Below, piece after piece: positions 37,369 through 45,951 of a stretch of DNA of 64,000 bases. The notes beneath the pieces were generated by a model. The model did no database searches and was not told the DNA's origin. It was given only the letters and a program-made list of their open reading frames with translations. Numbering within the stretch: the first letter of the stretch is position 1; each line of letters starts with the position of its first letter. A program made the translations under genes and the position numbers. The stretch covers positions 302,223-366,222 of the forward strand of contig NZ_AZSU01000002.1 of assembly GCF_000511955.1 (NCBI RefSeq). Reading direction: 5' to 3'. The stretch is from [Clostridium] ultunense DSM 10521. GTDB lineage: Bacteria > Bacillota > Clostridia > Tissierellales > Tepidimicrobiaceae.

Positions 37369-39036
37369 ATGTCTAGACAAAATGGTATTAGCGTGGAAGA
37401 TATGTTGAATTTAGAGGTGATGGGAGATTGCAATATGATTGCTGGGTTTAAAGGTGTTAAGAATACCATAGCCAGGGTTAATATTATGGCAGACCCAGAT
37501 ATATTTGATTGGGTTCAGGAAGGGGAGTTTTTATTGACTACAGCCTATTTTTTTGAAAAGGATAATGTAGAGGCTCAAAAGAAACTGATTAAGAATGCCT
37601 CTGATAAAAAGTTGGCTGGTATTGGCATTAAAGTTTCCCCTTATTTGGATGCCCTTTCCGGGGAAGTCCTTAGTTTAGCAGAGGAGTTGAATTTTCCCTT
37701 AATCGATATTCATTATTCTATTCCTCTGTCGGATATTATGATGTCTATTTTTAAAGAGATATTTAATAAACAGGCTTCCCTATTGGAGAGAATAGAAAAG
37801 GTCCATGAACGGTTCATGGAGGTAATGTTGGAAGGCAAGGGTATAGGAGAGGTTATCCAGGTCATTCATGAAAATATAAAGAATCCAGTAGTATTGAATC
37901 TAAAATTCTCTAATCAAAGATTTAGTCAGCTAAAGGGTCTAGATGATAGTACAAAGGATGAACTTTTGCAGGATATGAAAGGGTTTTATGAATCTAATGA
38001 TGGTAGGAGTAAGTTAAAAAGGTTAGATGAGGATAAGGTTCTTGTTAAAGGAAAATTTGTCAAAAGGATGGTTATGCCCATAGTATTAAAGGATAATGTC
38101 TATGGGCATATATTTACTTGGTCTACTACTACGCCTTTGGGAGGCTTTGATCTATCCATTATTGAATCGGCTTCCACTACAATAGCTTTAGCAGTATTGC
38201 AAGAATTATCTATTAAGGAAGTGGAAATTAGATATAGATCGGAGTTTTTTGAGGATTTAATATCCGTAGATATTAAGAGAAAGAAAAAGGCTTTAGATAG
38301 GGCCCATTTTTTCAACTTAAAACCCAATGATTATTATGTAATAGAGGTAATGAGTTTTAAATTGAAATTTGAGGAGGAAGAAGATGACGAGTACTTCTTT
38401 GAATATTTAAAGGATTATGCTAATACTACGGTAATGGTGGCAGAGGATATAATGGGCTATTTAGGTTTAAGTGGAATAGTTTCTACTAAATTAAATGGAA
38501 TTCAAATACTATTGGGATTTGAGGAACCTTTTAATATTAACAGCAGGTTGGAAGATTTTAACCAAAGGTTATATAGGGTATTAGAGGAAAAGTTTAAAAA
38601 TATGGAAATAAGAATAGGAGTAGGAAGAGTTTATAAGGGTTTGGAGAAAGTAAACAAAAGTTTCTCCGATGCATTAAAGACTATAAGGACGGGGAAGGTA
38701 CTTACTGATAAAGAGGTAGTCACCTTTAATGAGCTAGGAATATTTAAAATATTATGCCAAGATTTTTTAACAGACGAATTGGAGGATTTCTACAATACTA
38801 CCTTAAAACCCTTAGTAGAATACGATGAAAAAAAATCTACTGAATTGGTAAAAACTTTAGAAGCCTATTATAAATTTAATGGGAATCTAACTAGAATGTC
38901 AGAATATCTCTACACCCATTATAATACCATTTTATACAGAATCAACAGAATAAAAGAGATAACTAAAATGGAACTAGACAATCCTAATGATAGATTGAAT
39001 TTGGAAATAGCATTAAAGATTAGAGAACTACTATGA
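37369..39036 (+). CDS. pucR: PucR-family purine catabolism regulator
   Basis: 555 aa. N-terminal PucR ligand-like domain (ISVEDMLNLEVMGDCNMIAG onward, ~1-125), a central GAF-like/CdaR-like region, and the C-terminal PucR helix-turn-helix (NGNLTRMSEYLYTHYNTILY, ~505-525). Family members activate purine or amino-acid catabolic genes in response to pathway intermediates. It lies between guaD and the divergent cyclase/BMC operon, so it probably controls both. Ends exactly where a GGGACA-type repeat begins. Confidence 0.88.
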   Translation: MSRQNGISVEDMLNLEVMGDCNMIAGFKGVKNTIARVNIMADPDIFDWVQEGEFLLTTAYFFEKDNVEAQKKLIKNASDKKLAGIGIKVSPYLDALSGEVLSLAEELNFPLIDIHYSIPLSDIMMSIFKEIFNKQASLLERIEKVHERFMEVMLEGKGIGEVIQVIHENIKNPVVLNLKFSNQRFSQLKGLDDSTKDELLQDMKGFYESNDGRSKLKRLDEDKVLVKGKFVKRMVMPIVLKDNVYGHIFTWSTTTPLGGFDLSIIESASTTIALAVLQELSIKEVEIRYRSEFFEDLISVDIKRKKKALDRAHFFNLKPNDYYVIEVMSFKLKFEEEEDDEYFFEYLKDYANTTVMVAEDIMGYLGLSGIVSTKLNGIQILLGFEEPFNINSRLEDFNQRLYRVLEEKFKNMEIRIGVGRVYKGLEKVNKSFSDALKTIRTGKVLTDKEVVTFNELGIFKILCQDFLTDELEDFYNTTLKPLVEYDEKKSTELVKTLEAYYKFNGNLTRMSEYLYTHYNTILYRINRIKEITKMELDNPNDRLNLEIALKIRELL

Positions 39037-39074
39037 TGGGACAGGGGGACAGGTAGAACTGTCCCTGTTGTCCT
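39037..39074. repeat. GGGACA-type palindromic intergenic repeat
   Basis: GGGACAGGGGGACAG / CTGTCCCTGTTGTCC hairpin placed between the convergent pucR and cyclase genes. Same family as the element at 46217-46303. REP-like; can act as a terminator. Confidence 0.7.
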
Positions 39075-39078
39075 AGGA

Positions 39079-39774
39079 CTACTCTTCTACCAAACCTACT
39101 GCTCTTATGGGAGAGCCGGAGCCGTCTCTTATTTTTAATGGTAGGCCAATATATAGAAATCTTTTGTTTACCACCTGGTCTAAATTACATAGGTTTTCCG
39201 TATTGGTAATATTGTATTCTCCACATACCAAATGGCCAGAGAATCTGATATCGTCGGGGGTTTGGTCTATGGCTGGAGCATCTACTCCTATATTTACTAC
39301 TCCTTTTTCGGCTAACCATTTAGCCCCTTCGTAGCTTAATCCTGTATAGTCGGTTTGAAATTTATCCGTTCCATAGGTTCTATTATGATGGCCTGTATAT
39401 AATAGGACTATATCTCCTTTTTTGATCTCTTGTCCAGATTTCTTTTCAGCTTCTTCTAAATCCTTTGGCTCTATGTAGTCTGGATATCTAATATGGCTTA
39501 AATCAATACAGATGGCACTACCCCAAAAATATTCTAAAGGCATTTTATCAATGGTAGGGCCTCCTGGTTTGAATTCAGAAACTCCATCGCTATGGGTGCC
39601 ACAATGTTCAGATATAAGGAGATTTCTAGCAGAGAAACCAACAGTAGGGCTCCCAGTCATTTCCATATTTTCTTCATGGCTCATATTGGTCATAATAAAG
39701 GTTTTCTGATGCATTGGGAAAACGGACATGCCTTGGAAGATCTCCTGGGATAGATCGATTAATTTTAATCCCAT
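39079..39774 (-). CDS. Cyclase-family metal-dependent hydrolase, candidate imidazolone ring-opening enzyme
   Basis: 231 aa, kynurenine formamidase/isatin hydrolase family. The metal motif HCGTHSDG (~residues 57-64), GDIVLLYTGHHNRTYG and GVDAPAIDQ are present. Members hydrolyse cyclic or linear amides; isatin hydrolase opens a lactam ring. Divergent from the BMC operon with 225 bp between them. In the clostridial xanthine pathway the ring opening of 4-imidazolone to formiminoglycine is the lactam-type step that lacks an obvious enzyme here, so this gene is my candidate. RBS GAAAGGGG before ATG 39774. The family call is firm; the substrate is inference. Confidence 0.75.
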   Translation of the reverse strand: MGLKLIDLSQEIFQGMSVFPMHQKTFIMTNMSHEENMEMTGSPTVGFSARNLLISEHCGTHSDGVSEFKPGGPTIDKMPLEYFWGSAICIDLSHIRYPDYIEPKDLEEAEKKSGQEIKKGDIVLLYTGHHNRTYGTDKFQTDYTGLSYEGAKWLAEKGVVNIGVDAPAIDQTPDDIRFSGHLVCGEYNITNTENLCNLDQVVNKRFLYIGLPLKIRDGSGSPIRAVGLVEE

Positions 39775-39999
39775 AATTATTCCCCTTTCATTAATTCTAT
39801 TCTTATACTTTAATTATAACTATCCTAAAGGGAAGTTCTTTATATAAAACCCACAAAAGTATTAGATGAGTTTCACAAAACCCTTTGATGGATTAATTTA
39901 ATATGGGGATTTTTTTATAGGATATTAACAAAGTCTATTTCCAAATATTATGCTATTATGTTTGAAATGGATTTCCATAATATAAAAGGGGGTTTTAAA

Positions 40000-41412
40000 A
40001 TGTATCAAGTTATAGTAAAGAACGCTAGAATCCCACAAGGAGATGAAACAGTACTAACCAATATATTGATTAAAGATGAGAGGATTGCAGGATTTGTAGA
40101 TGGGATTGATGGTATAGAGGCTGAAGAAATAATCGATGCTGAAGGTCATTTAACTTTACCTGGATGTATAGATTCCCATACCCATTTCATGGATCCAGGG
40201 TTTACCCATAGAGAGAATTTCCTAACGGGAACTTCTTCAGCAGCAGCAGGTGGTTTAACTACTATTGTTGACATGCCTTGTTGCTCCGTTCCTTCAGTAA
40301 GATCTATTCCTGAGCTAGAAAATAAATTGGAGAAAATTAAGGATAAGGCTATAATCGATTATGGTTTTTGGGGTGGGGTTACGGGGGAAGATGTAAGGGA
40401 AGGCTGGCTTCATAATGTTAAAGAACAAGCAGATTATGGAGTAATTGGTTTTAAAGTATATATGACTCCTTCAGTACCTACCTATCCAAGAGTTACAGAT
40501 CCAGAAATGTATGAAGCCTTTAAAGCAGTGGCAGAGACGGGACTTCCTATTGGTATCCATGCTGAGAATTTTGCCATATGTGATTATTTTGTGAAAAAGT
40601 TTCAAAAAGAAGGAAGAATGGATGGACCAGCTTGGGCTGAGGCTAGAATGGAACTAGCAGAAAAAGTTGCAATCCAATTGGGAATAAGTTTTGCTGAAGA
40701 TACGGGGGCAAGACTTCATATTGTCCATATGAGTACAGGAATAGGGGCTAAGTTGGTTAAGGAGGCCAAATTAAGAGGGTTAGATGTGACTAGTGAAACC
40801 TGTCCTCATTATCTAACTTTAAACTACGAAGAAGCTATGAGTGAATATGGTGCCTTTGCTAAGATTGCACCACCTTTAAGGACTAAAAGGGATAATAAAG
40901 AATTATGGGAAGGGCTAAGGGATGGTAGTGTAGATTTTATCGCCACAGACCACGCTCCATATCATATAGAAGATGAAAAGGCTAAAAAAGGTATGAATAT
41001 ATGGACAGCATTCCCAGGAATACCTGGAGTTGAGACTATGGTACCTATTATAGTTAGTGAAGGGTATAACAAGGGAAGGATTTCCCTATCAAAAATGGTA
41101 GAAATACTTAGTACCAATGCAGCTATCCACTATGGATTATATCCAAAGAAAGGTAGCTTGAATATTGGCGCTGATGCAGATTTAACCATTATAGATTTAG
41201 ATAAGGAATGGGCAATAGATCAGGAAAAAACCTACAGTATGGCTAAATATAATCCTTTACATGGATTGAAATTAAAAGGAAAAGTAGCCAAGACTGTAGT
41301 TAGAGGTAAGGTAGTATTTGATGAGAAGGAAGGAATTACAGTAAAAGAAGGCTATGGTCAATTTGTAAAAAGACAGAGTATACAAAAATTAGATAAAAAG
41401 ATTAAATTTTGA
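40000..41412 (+). CDS. Dihydropyrimidinase/allantoinase-like amidohydrolase, candidate xanthine amidohydrolase
   Basis: 470 aa from ATG 40000 (AAAGGGGG upstream; the longer frame lacks an RBS). Cyclic-amidohydrolase metal ligands are in place: CIDSHTHFMDPG, the carboxylated Lys in GVIGFKVYM, GIHAENF, LHIVHMSTG and FIATDHAPYH. First gene of the microcompartment operon. In the xanthine pathway of purinolytic clostridia the pyrimidine ring of xanthine is opened to 4-ureido-5-imidazolecarboxylate by an amidohydrolase, the reaction type of this family. The basic amphipathic tail after GYGQ (FVKRQSIQKLDKKIKF) could be an encapsulation peptide. Allantoinase or hydantoinase are alternatives. Confidence 0.85.
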   Translation: MYQVIVKNARIPQGDETVLTNILIKDERIAGFVDGIDGIEAEEIIDAEGHLTLPGCIDSHTHFMDPGFTHRENFLTGTSSAAAGGLTTIVDMPCCSVPSVRSIPELENKLEKIKDKAIIDYGFWGGVTGEDVREGWLHNVKEQADYGVIGFKVYMTPSVPTYPRVTDPEMYEAFKAVAETGLPIGIHAENFAICDYFVKKFQKEGRMDGPAWAEARMELAEKVAIQLGISFAEDTGARLHIVHMSTGIGAKLVKEAKLRGLDVTSETCPHYLTLNYEEAMSEYGAFAKIAPPLRTKRDNKELWEGLRDGSVDFIATDHAPYHIEDEKAKKGMNIWTAFPGIPGVETMVPIIVSEGYNKGRISLSKMVEILSTNAAIHYGLYPKKGSLNIGADADLTIIDLDKEWAIDQEKTYSMAKYNPLHGLKLKGKVAKTVVRGKVVFDEKEGITVKEGYGQFVKRQSIQKLDKKIKF

Positions 41413-41423
41413 GGGGGATTATA

Positions 41424-42035
41424 ATGACAAGGCATGCTATTTTAGTTATAGATATGTTAAATGATTTTGCCAATGAAAAGGGAGCTTTATATTGTCCTGG
41501 AGCTGCTAGGATAACTAAAAACCTTCAAGAATTATTGAAATGGGCAAGAGATAGGAAAGCTGAAGGAAAAGATGATGTTCAAATAGTTCATATCCAAGAA
41601 GCCCATAGGGAAGATGATGCAGATTTTAGAGTTAGACCTCGTCATGCAGTTAGAGGAACCTGGGGTTCAGATTTTATAGAAGAATTATATCCAGAAAGAG
41701 GAGAATATATTGTACCTAAGAGAAGACATAGCGGCTTTGCTTATACGGATTTAGACCTATATTTAAGGGAGGAGGGCATAGATACAGTAGTGGTAACAGG
41801 GGTATGGACTAATGTATGTGTAAGGAGTACAGCTACCGATGCTCTAGCTAGGGCCTATAAGGTTATTACATTAAGTGATGGATGCGATTCTAAGACGGAA
41901 GAGATGCATGAATACGGGTTGAAGGATTTAAGTATCTTTAGCAAGGTGATGACCATAGATGAATATATAGACGCCTGGCAAAAAGGCCTAGACCCATGGG
42001 AAGGCGGCGGAGATCCAGAGAATAAGGTGGAATAA
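41424..42035 (+). CDS. Isochorismatase-family cysteine hydrolase, candidate ureidoimidazole-carboxylate amidohydrolase
   Basis: 203 aa from ATG 41424 (GAGGGGGA upstream). Catalytic triad visible: Asp in LVIDMLNDFA (~10), Lys in IVPKRRHSGF (~95) and Cys in GVWTNVCVRSTATDAL (~133). Closest functional types are N-carbamoylsarcosine amidase and biuret hydrolase, which remove carbamoyl groups. Here it would turn 4-ureido-5-imidazolecarboxylate into 4-amino-5-imidazolecarboxylate, CO2 and ammonia. Second gene of the BMC operon, 11 nt after the amidohydrolase. Confidence 0.85.
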   Translation: MTRHAILVIDMLNDFANEKGALYCPGAARITKNLQELLKWARDRKAEGKDDVQIVHIQEAHREDDADFRVRPRHAVRGTWGSDFIEELYPERGEYIVPKRRHSGFAYTDLDLYLREEGIDTVVVTGVWTNVCVRSTATDALARAYKVITLSDGCDSKTEEMHEYGLKDLSIFSKVMTIDEYIDAWQKGLDPWEGGGDPENKVE

Positions 42036-42062
42036 ACAATTTCAGAAAGGCGTGGAGTTAGT

Positions 42063-42620
42063 ATGAAAATAGTGGTTGGAATATCTGGGGGAAGTGGTTC
42101 TATTTATGCAGTATCCCTTTTAAAGGCCCTTCAACAATTGGATATAGAAACCCATCTAGTGGTGACTACTATGGGAGGATATGTGACGGAACATGAATGT
42201 GGAATAGGTTTAGAGGAATTAAAAGGTATGGCTACCTATTTTCATGATAATAAAAATTTTGCTGCTCCAATAGCCAGTGGGTCTTTTAAGGTAGATGGAA
42301 TGGTGGTAATTCCTTGCTCCATGAAAACATTGTCCTCCGTTGCTAATGGGTTTTCCGATAGTCTACTTACTAGGGCATGTGATGTGACTATTAAGGAGAA
42401 AAGGAAGATGGTATTGGTACCAAGGGAGACTCCCCTAAGCCCTATACATTTAGAAAATATGCTGAAATTGTCTAAAATAGGGGTTACCATTTTTCCCCCT
42501 AGTCCTGGCTTTTATAATCATCCGGAATCCATTGAGGATATAGTCTTAAATATGACAGGAAGAATATTGGATATGTTGGGTATAGATAATAATTTGGTAA
42601 ATAGGTGGAAGGGTCAGTAG
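42063..42620 (+). CDS. ubiX: UbiX-type flavin prenyltransferase
   Basis: 185 aa. FMN-binding GISGGSGSIYAV at the N-terminus, IPCSMKTLSSVANGFSDSLL (~84-103) and the signature LVPRETPLSPIHLENMLKL (~120-138). Makes prenylated FMN for UbiD decarboxylases. Directly upstream of a UbiD gene (15-nt gap), which confirms the pairing. In this operon it would serve aminoimidazole-carboxylate decarboxylation. Confidence 0.92.
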   Translation: MKIVVGISGGSGSIYAVSLLKALQQLDIETHLVVTTMGGYVTEHECGIGLEELKGMATYFHDNKNFAAPIASGSFKVDGMVVIPCSMKTLSSVANGFSDSLLTRACDVTIKEKRKMVLVPRETPLSPIHLENMLKLSKIGVTIFPPSPGFYNHPESIEDIVLNMTGRILDMLGIDNNLVNRWKGQ

Positions 42621-42635
42621 AAGGGAGGGGATTTG

Positions 42636-43988
42636 TTGGAGAGGCAAATGCTTAGATATACCTTAGAAGAATTGAGAAGTATGGGAGAGCTTTTAGTATG
42701 TGATAGGGAAGTAAATTCAGAATATGAATTAGGGGCAGTTTTAAAATATTTTAGGAATAAAAGGCCTATTCTATTCAATAAGGTTAAAGGAAGCACCCTT
42801 AAGGGTGCAGGAGGTCTTTATGGAAATAGAGAAATACTATATAAGCTGCTACATATAAATCATGAGAACCGATTGTTTAAATTTATGGATGCTATTGCTA
42901 ACCCTAAATCCTATAAAGTAGTAGATGGAGGCCCAGTAAAGGAGAATATAATACGAAGAAACATTGATTTACCTAAAATATTCCCTATTCCTAAATTTCA
43001 ACAAAAGGATTCTTCTAGTTTTATTACTGCAGGGGTGTTGGTGGTAAAGGATCCAGAGACGGGTAAATATTTTACCTCTATTAGGAGATTCCAAGTAAAC
43101 GGAAGGAACCAGCTTTCAGCTCTTATAGCTTCCTCAAAACTTACTGGGGATTTTCTAAAACTAGAAAAGGAAAATAAGCCTTTGGAAGTAGCCATAGTTC
43201 TTGGTTATGATGCTCTCTTTTTAATGGCTAGTCAAATAAGTTCTGCTACTTATGGAGTAGATAAATACCAGATAGATAGTGCCTTAAGGGGAGAACCATT
43301 AGAATTAGTACCTTGTGAAACTGTAGATTTACTGGTGCCAGCCTATTGTGAAATAGTACTAGAGGGTAGGATAGTTCCAGGAAAGAGGGAAATGGAAGGT
43401 CCCTTTGGAGAATTAATGGGCTATTATGGCGGGGTAGCACCTCATCCAATTATTGAAGTAGATGCTATTATGCATAGGGATGACCCTATATTTCAAATTG
43501 CATTTCCTTGTAGAGAGGAGCATCTTTCTAACGGCCTTATAAGGGAAGTGGAATTATATAACCAATTAAAAAATCAGGTTAATGTAATAGATGTAAACGT
43601 TACAGAAGGAGGAGGCTATAGGTTTAATGCTTTTGCTTCCATAGATAAACAGAAGGAGGGCGACGGGAAATCGGCTATTATAGCAGCTTTAGGTTCTAAT
43701 AAGGATTTAAAACAGGTGGTAATCGTAGATGGAGATGTGGATATATTTGATCTTCAGGATATAGAATGGGCTATTACTACTAGGACTCAAGGCAGTCAGG
43801 ATTTTGTAGTTATACCAGGAGCCTTAGGTTCATCCTTAGAACCTTCCCACCATTTGAGAGGAATAACGGATAAGGTAGGAATTGATGCTACTAAACCTTT
43901 AGGAGAGAAGGCCATTGAGTTTGAAAGGGCTATAATCCCAGGGCATGAAAATATAGATATTAGTAGGTATTTCCCAAATATTGTATAG
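42636..43988 (+). CDS. ubiD: UbiD-family prFMN decarboxylase, candidate 4-amino-5-imidazolecarboxylate decarboxylase
   Basis: 450 aa from TTG 42636 (AAGGGAGGGG upstream). UbiD landmarks: PKIFPIPKFQQKDSSSFITA (prFMN/metal region), the Arg-containing TSIRRFQV, MEGPFGELMGYYGG (catalytic Glu region ~250) and DVDIFDLQDIEWAITTRTQG (~365-385). Removes carboxylate from aromatic or heteroaromatic acids. Between ureido hydrolase and shell genes it fits decarboxylation of 4-amino-5-imidazolecarboxylate to 4-aminoimidazole. Substrate is inferred from pathway order, not from active-site reading. Confidence 0.9.
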   Translation: MERQMLRYTLEELRSMGELLVCDREVNSEYELGAVLKYFRNKRPILFNKVKGSTLKGAGGLYGNREILYKLLHINHENRLFKFMDAIANPKSYKVVDGGPVKENIIRRNIDLPKIFPIPKFQQKDSSSFITAGVLVVKDPETGKYFTSIRRFQVNGRNQLSALIASSKLTGDFLKLEKENKPLEVAIVLGYDALFLMASQISSATYGVDKYQIDSALRGEPLELVPCETVDLLVPAYCEIVLEGRIVPGKREMEGPFGELMGYYGGVAPHPIIEVDAIMHRDDPIFQIAFPCREEHLSNGLIREVELYNQLKNQVNVIDVNVTEGGGYRFNAFASIDKQKEGDGKSAIIAALGSNKDLKQVVIVDGDVDIFDLQDIEWAITTRTQGSQDFVVIPGALGSSLEPSHHLRGITDKVGIDATKPLGEKAIEFERAIIPGHENIDISRYFPNIV

Positions 43989-44003
43989 AGAAGGTGAGGT
44001 AAT

Positions 44004-44267
44004 ATGAAGGAAGCTATAGGGATGGTAGAAACTAGATCTTTGGTAGGAGCCATCCAGGCTGCAGATGCAATGGTTAAAGCTGCCAATGTTAAGGTTTTGG
44101 ATTTTCAGTTTGTAGGTTCTGGACTAGTGGCAGTTACCGTTACAGGAGATGTGGCTGCAGTGAAGGCAGCTGTTGAATCTGGTGAAGAAGAAGCAGCTAA
44201 GGTAGCAGAAGTCATCTCCACTAATGTAATACCAAGGCCTCATGATGAAGTGGATAAAATATTTTAG
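44004..44267 (+). CDS. BMC-H shell hexamer protein 1
   Basis: 87-aa single-domain (Pf00936) shell protein. AIGMVETRSLVGAIQAADAM, the pore-loop region [18 protein letters not shown] and the conserved end [10 protein letters not shown]. Forms hexagonal tiles of a microcompartment shell, passing small polar metabolites through the central pore. Starts 15 nt after ubiD with AAGGTGAGG. First of three BMC-H genes; sequences differ at the pore, suggesting different permeabilities. Confidence 0.95.
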   Translation: MKEAIGMVETRSLVGAIQAADAMVKAANVKVLDFQFVGSGLVAVTVTGDVAAVKAAVESGEEEAAKVAEVISTNVIPRPHDEVDKIF

Positions 44268-44284
44268 CATGGTGGTGAAATATT

Positions 44285-44506
44285 ATGGTCAATCCATTGG
44301 CGAGAGTGGTTATGAATAATGTGATAAAAAAGACTGATGATTTTAGGCCTTATGTTGATGAAAATAAGGTGGCCAATCTAACGAGTAAAGAAGAAAAGCT
44401 ATTAATGGATATTGTAAATAGAGATAAACAGGTTAAAAACTATGGCGGAAAACCAAATATGATTACCTTAGATGAAGCAGTAAAAAGAATAAAAGAGAGC
44501 CGTTAA
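44285..44506 (+). CDS. 73-aa protein of unknown function embedded in the shell operon
   Basis: Not recognised. 73 aa, charged, probably helical, with a hydrophobic/basic N-terminus (MVNPLARVVMNNVIKKTDDF) that could form an amphipathic helix, then a Lys/Glu-rich helix (LTSKEEKLLMDIVNRD) and a second short helix at the end. No cysteine, no transmembrane helix. Good RBS (ATGGTGG) and tight spacing (17 and 18 nt) between two BMC-H genes argue that it is translated. A lumen adaptor, scaffold or cargo-shell linker is possible but unproven. Confidence 0.75.
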   Translation: MVNPLARVVMNNVIKKTDDFRPYVDENKVANLTSKEEKLLMDIVNRDKQVKNYGGKPNMITLDEAVKRIKESR

Positions 44507-44524
44507 TAAAGGAGGTTTTAAGGA

Positions 44525-44893
44525 ATGGAAAAAGCTGTAGGACTTATTGAAGCATTAGGCCTTACTACTGCCGTTTCTGCATTAGACGCAGCTAGTAAAG
44601 CAGCAGATATAACCTTAATAGGGTTAGAGAAGGTAATCGGAGTAGGCAAGGCAGTTGGTGTAAATATTCAAATTGCAGGGGAAGTAGCAGCGGTAAAGGC
44701 GGCAGTAGAGGCAGGGGTGGAGGCAGGTAATAGGGTAGGGACTATAATTGCCAGCCATGTAATACCAAGGCCTCATGATGAGGTAGATAAATTAATTGAA
44801 AGATTTACCGAAAATTTGAAAGAGAATAAAGCTAAAGGGGAAAGAAAGGAAGAAGTGAAAACTAAAAATGAAAAATCAAATAAGGAGGAATAA
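44525..44893 (+). CDS. BMC-H shell protein 2 with charged C-terminal tail
   Basis: 122 aa: a normal ~92-residue BMC-H domain ([20 protein letters not shown] ... [16 protein letters not shown]) followed by a ~30-residue tail rich in Lys and Glu ([20 protein letters not shown]). The pore region reads [10 protein letters not shown], longer and more hydrophobic than in the other two. The tail probably projects from one hexamer face, where it could recruit cargo or the 73-aa protein. AAAGGAGG upstream. Confidence 0.93.
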   Translation: MEKAVGLIEALGLTTAVSALDAASKAADITLIGLEKVIGVGKAVGVNIQIAGEVAAVKAAVEAGVEAGNRVGTIIASHVIPRPHDEVDKLIERFTENLKENKAKGERKEEVKTKNEKSNKEE

Positions 44894-44895
44894 GC

Positions 44896-45174
44896 ATGAG
44901 TCAAGCTTTAGGTTTAGTTGAAACAAAAGGATTGGTAGGTTCAATAGAGGCAGCAGATGCTATGGTAAAGGCTGCTAATGTAACTTTAGTTGCTTATGAA
45001 AAGATAGGTTTTGGTCTTGTTACCGTAATGGTAAGGGGAGATGTAGGAGCAGTTAAGGCAGCTGTAGATGCAGGAGCAGAGGCAGCTAGGGCTGTAGGAG
45101 AACTCCATTCTGTCCACGTAATACCAAGACCTCACTCAGAAGTCGAGAGAGTTATTTTAAAACAATTTGAATAA
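44896..45174 (+). CDS. BMC-H shell hexamer protein 3
   Basis: 92-aa canonical [24 protein letters not shown], pore [20 protein letters not shown] and ending [13 protein letters not shown]. Begins two bases after the previous stop (TAAGC-ATG; RBS AAGGAGG inside the previous gene). The most typical of the three and likely the major facet protein. Confidence 0.95.
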   Translation: MSQALGLVETKGLVGSIEAADAMVKAANVTLVAYEKIGFGLVTVMVRGDVGAVKAAVDAGAEAARAVGELHSVHVIPRPHSEVERVILKQFE

Positions 45175-45193
45175 TCCCATTGGGGTGTATTAA

Positions 45194-45937
45194 ATGGTTA
45201 AAAATAAAATAACTTTAAATATTTTGGCAGATATAACTAAAAAAATTGGAAAAGTAGATTCTACCCCATCAGATAATAGAATTTTAGTAGTTTTTACCGG
45301 TTCTAATATTGAATTAGATGAAAGAATAGAAGAATTAAAGCAATTAAAGGGAAAGGGTATGGATTTTTCACTGGCTTTCTCTTTTATGGGGGAAAGGATT
45401 TTAAATGTAGAAAGTATAATCAATTCTTTAAATCCTATAGAAATATATAGGGAAGAAGATATATTTCAATTAGAGAAAATAGTAGAAAAACATTCCTCTA
45501 TTATTGGACCAAATATTACCATGAATACTCTATCTAAGGTGTCTTTAGGTATGATAGATAGTTTCGCACCTAATATTATTTGGACTTTCCTATATAAGGG
45601 GAAGCCAGCATATTTAGACTTTACTTCTACAAGAAACTATTTAGGAGCTCCATCGAAGAATAAGGAAATAAAAGATATTATAGAAAATTATATTGATAAA
45701 TTAAAAAGGATGGGAGCAATGGAAATAAAGACAGGAAGTTATGGGGTGCAAATACTGAAGGACCAGGACTTTACTATTCAAAAGGGGGAAAATGGTTTTA
45801 ATAAGGTAATTACTGAAAGGGATTTGATTAACTATAACTTAAGGGAGTCATTAATACTGCCAAAGGGTACAATAATTACCCCTTTGGCAAAGGATAGGGC
45901 TAAGGAATTAGGGATTAAAATAGAAATAGAAAAATAG
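45194..45937 (+). CDS. BMC-associated flavoprotein-like protein with a PduM-like C-terminus
   Basis: 247 aa. The middle (~40-165) reads like the UbiX/Dfp flavoprotein fold (ILVVFTGSNIEL; IIGPNITMNTLSKVSLGMID; NIIWTFLYKGKPAYLDF). The last ~50 residues (LPKGTIITPLAKDRAKELGI) match the motif found at the end of PduM/EutQ-associated BMC proteins. No enzymatic activity is established for these; they may organise the core or bind a flavin. Sits between the last BMC-H and the BMC-P gene. The N-terminal helix (ITLNILADITKKIGKV) is amphipathic. Confidence 0.65.
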   Translation: MVKNKITLNILADITKKIGKVDSTPSDNRILVVFTGSNIELDERIEELKQLKGKGMDFSLAFSFMGERILNVESIINSLNPIEIYREEDIFQLEKIVEKHSSIIGPNITMNTLSKVSLGMIDSFAPNIIWTFLYKGKPAYLDFTSTRNYLGAPSKNKEIKDIIENYIDKLKRMGAMEIKTGSYGVQILKDQDFTIQKGENGFNKVITERDLINYNLRESLILPKGTIITPLAKDRAKELGIKIEIEK

Positions 45938-45951
45938 AGGGAGGGGACAAA

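Noticed and set aside
36985-37469. Long antisense open frames over guaD and pucR
   Set aside because: They are shadows of well-recognised genes on the plus strand, with no RBS and no family resemblance.
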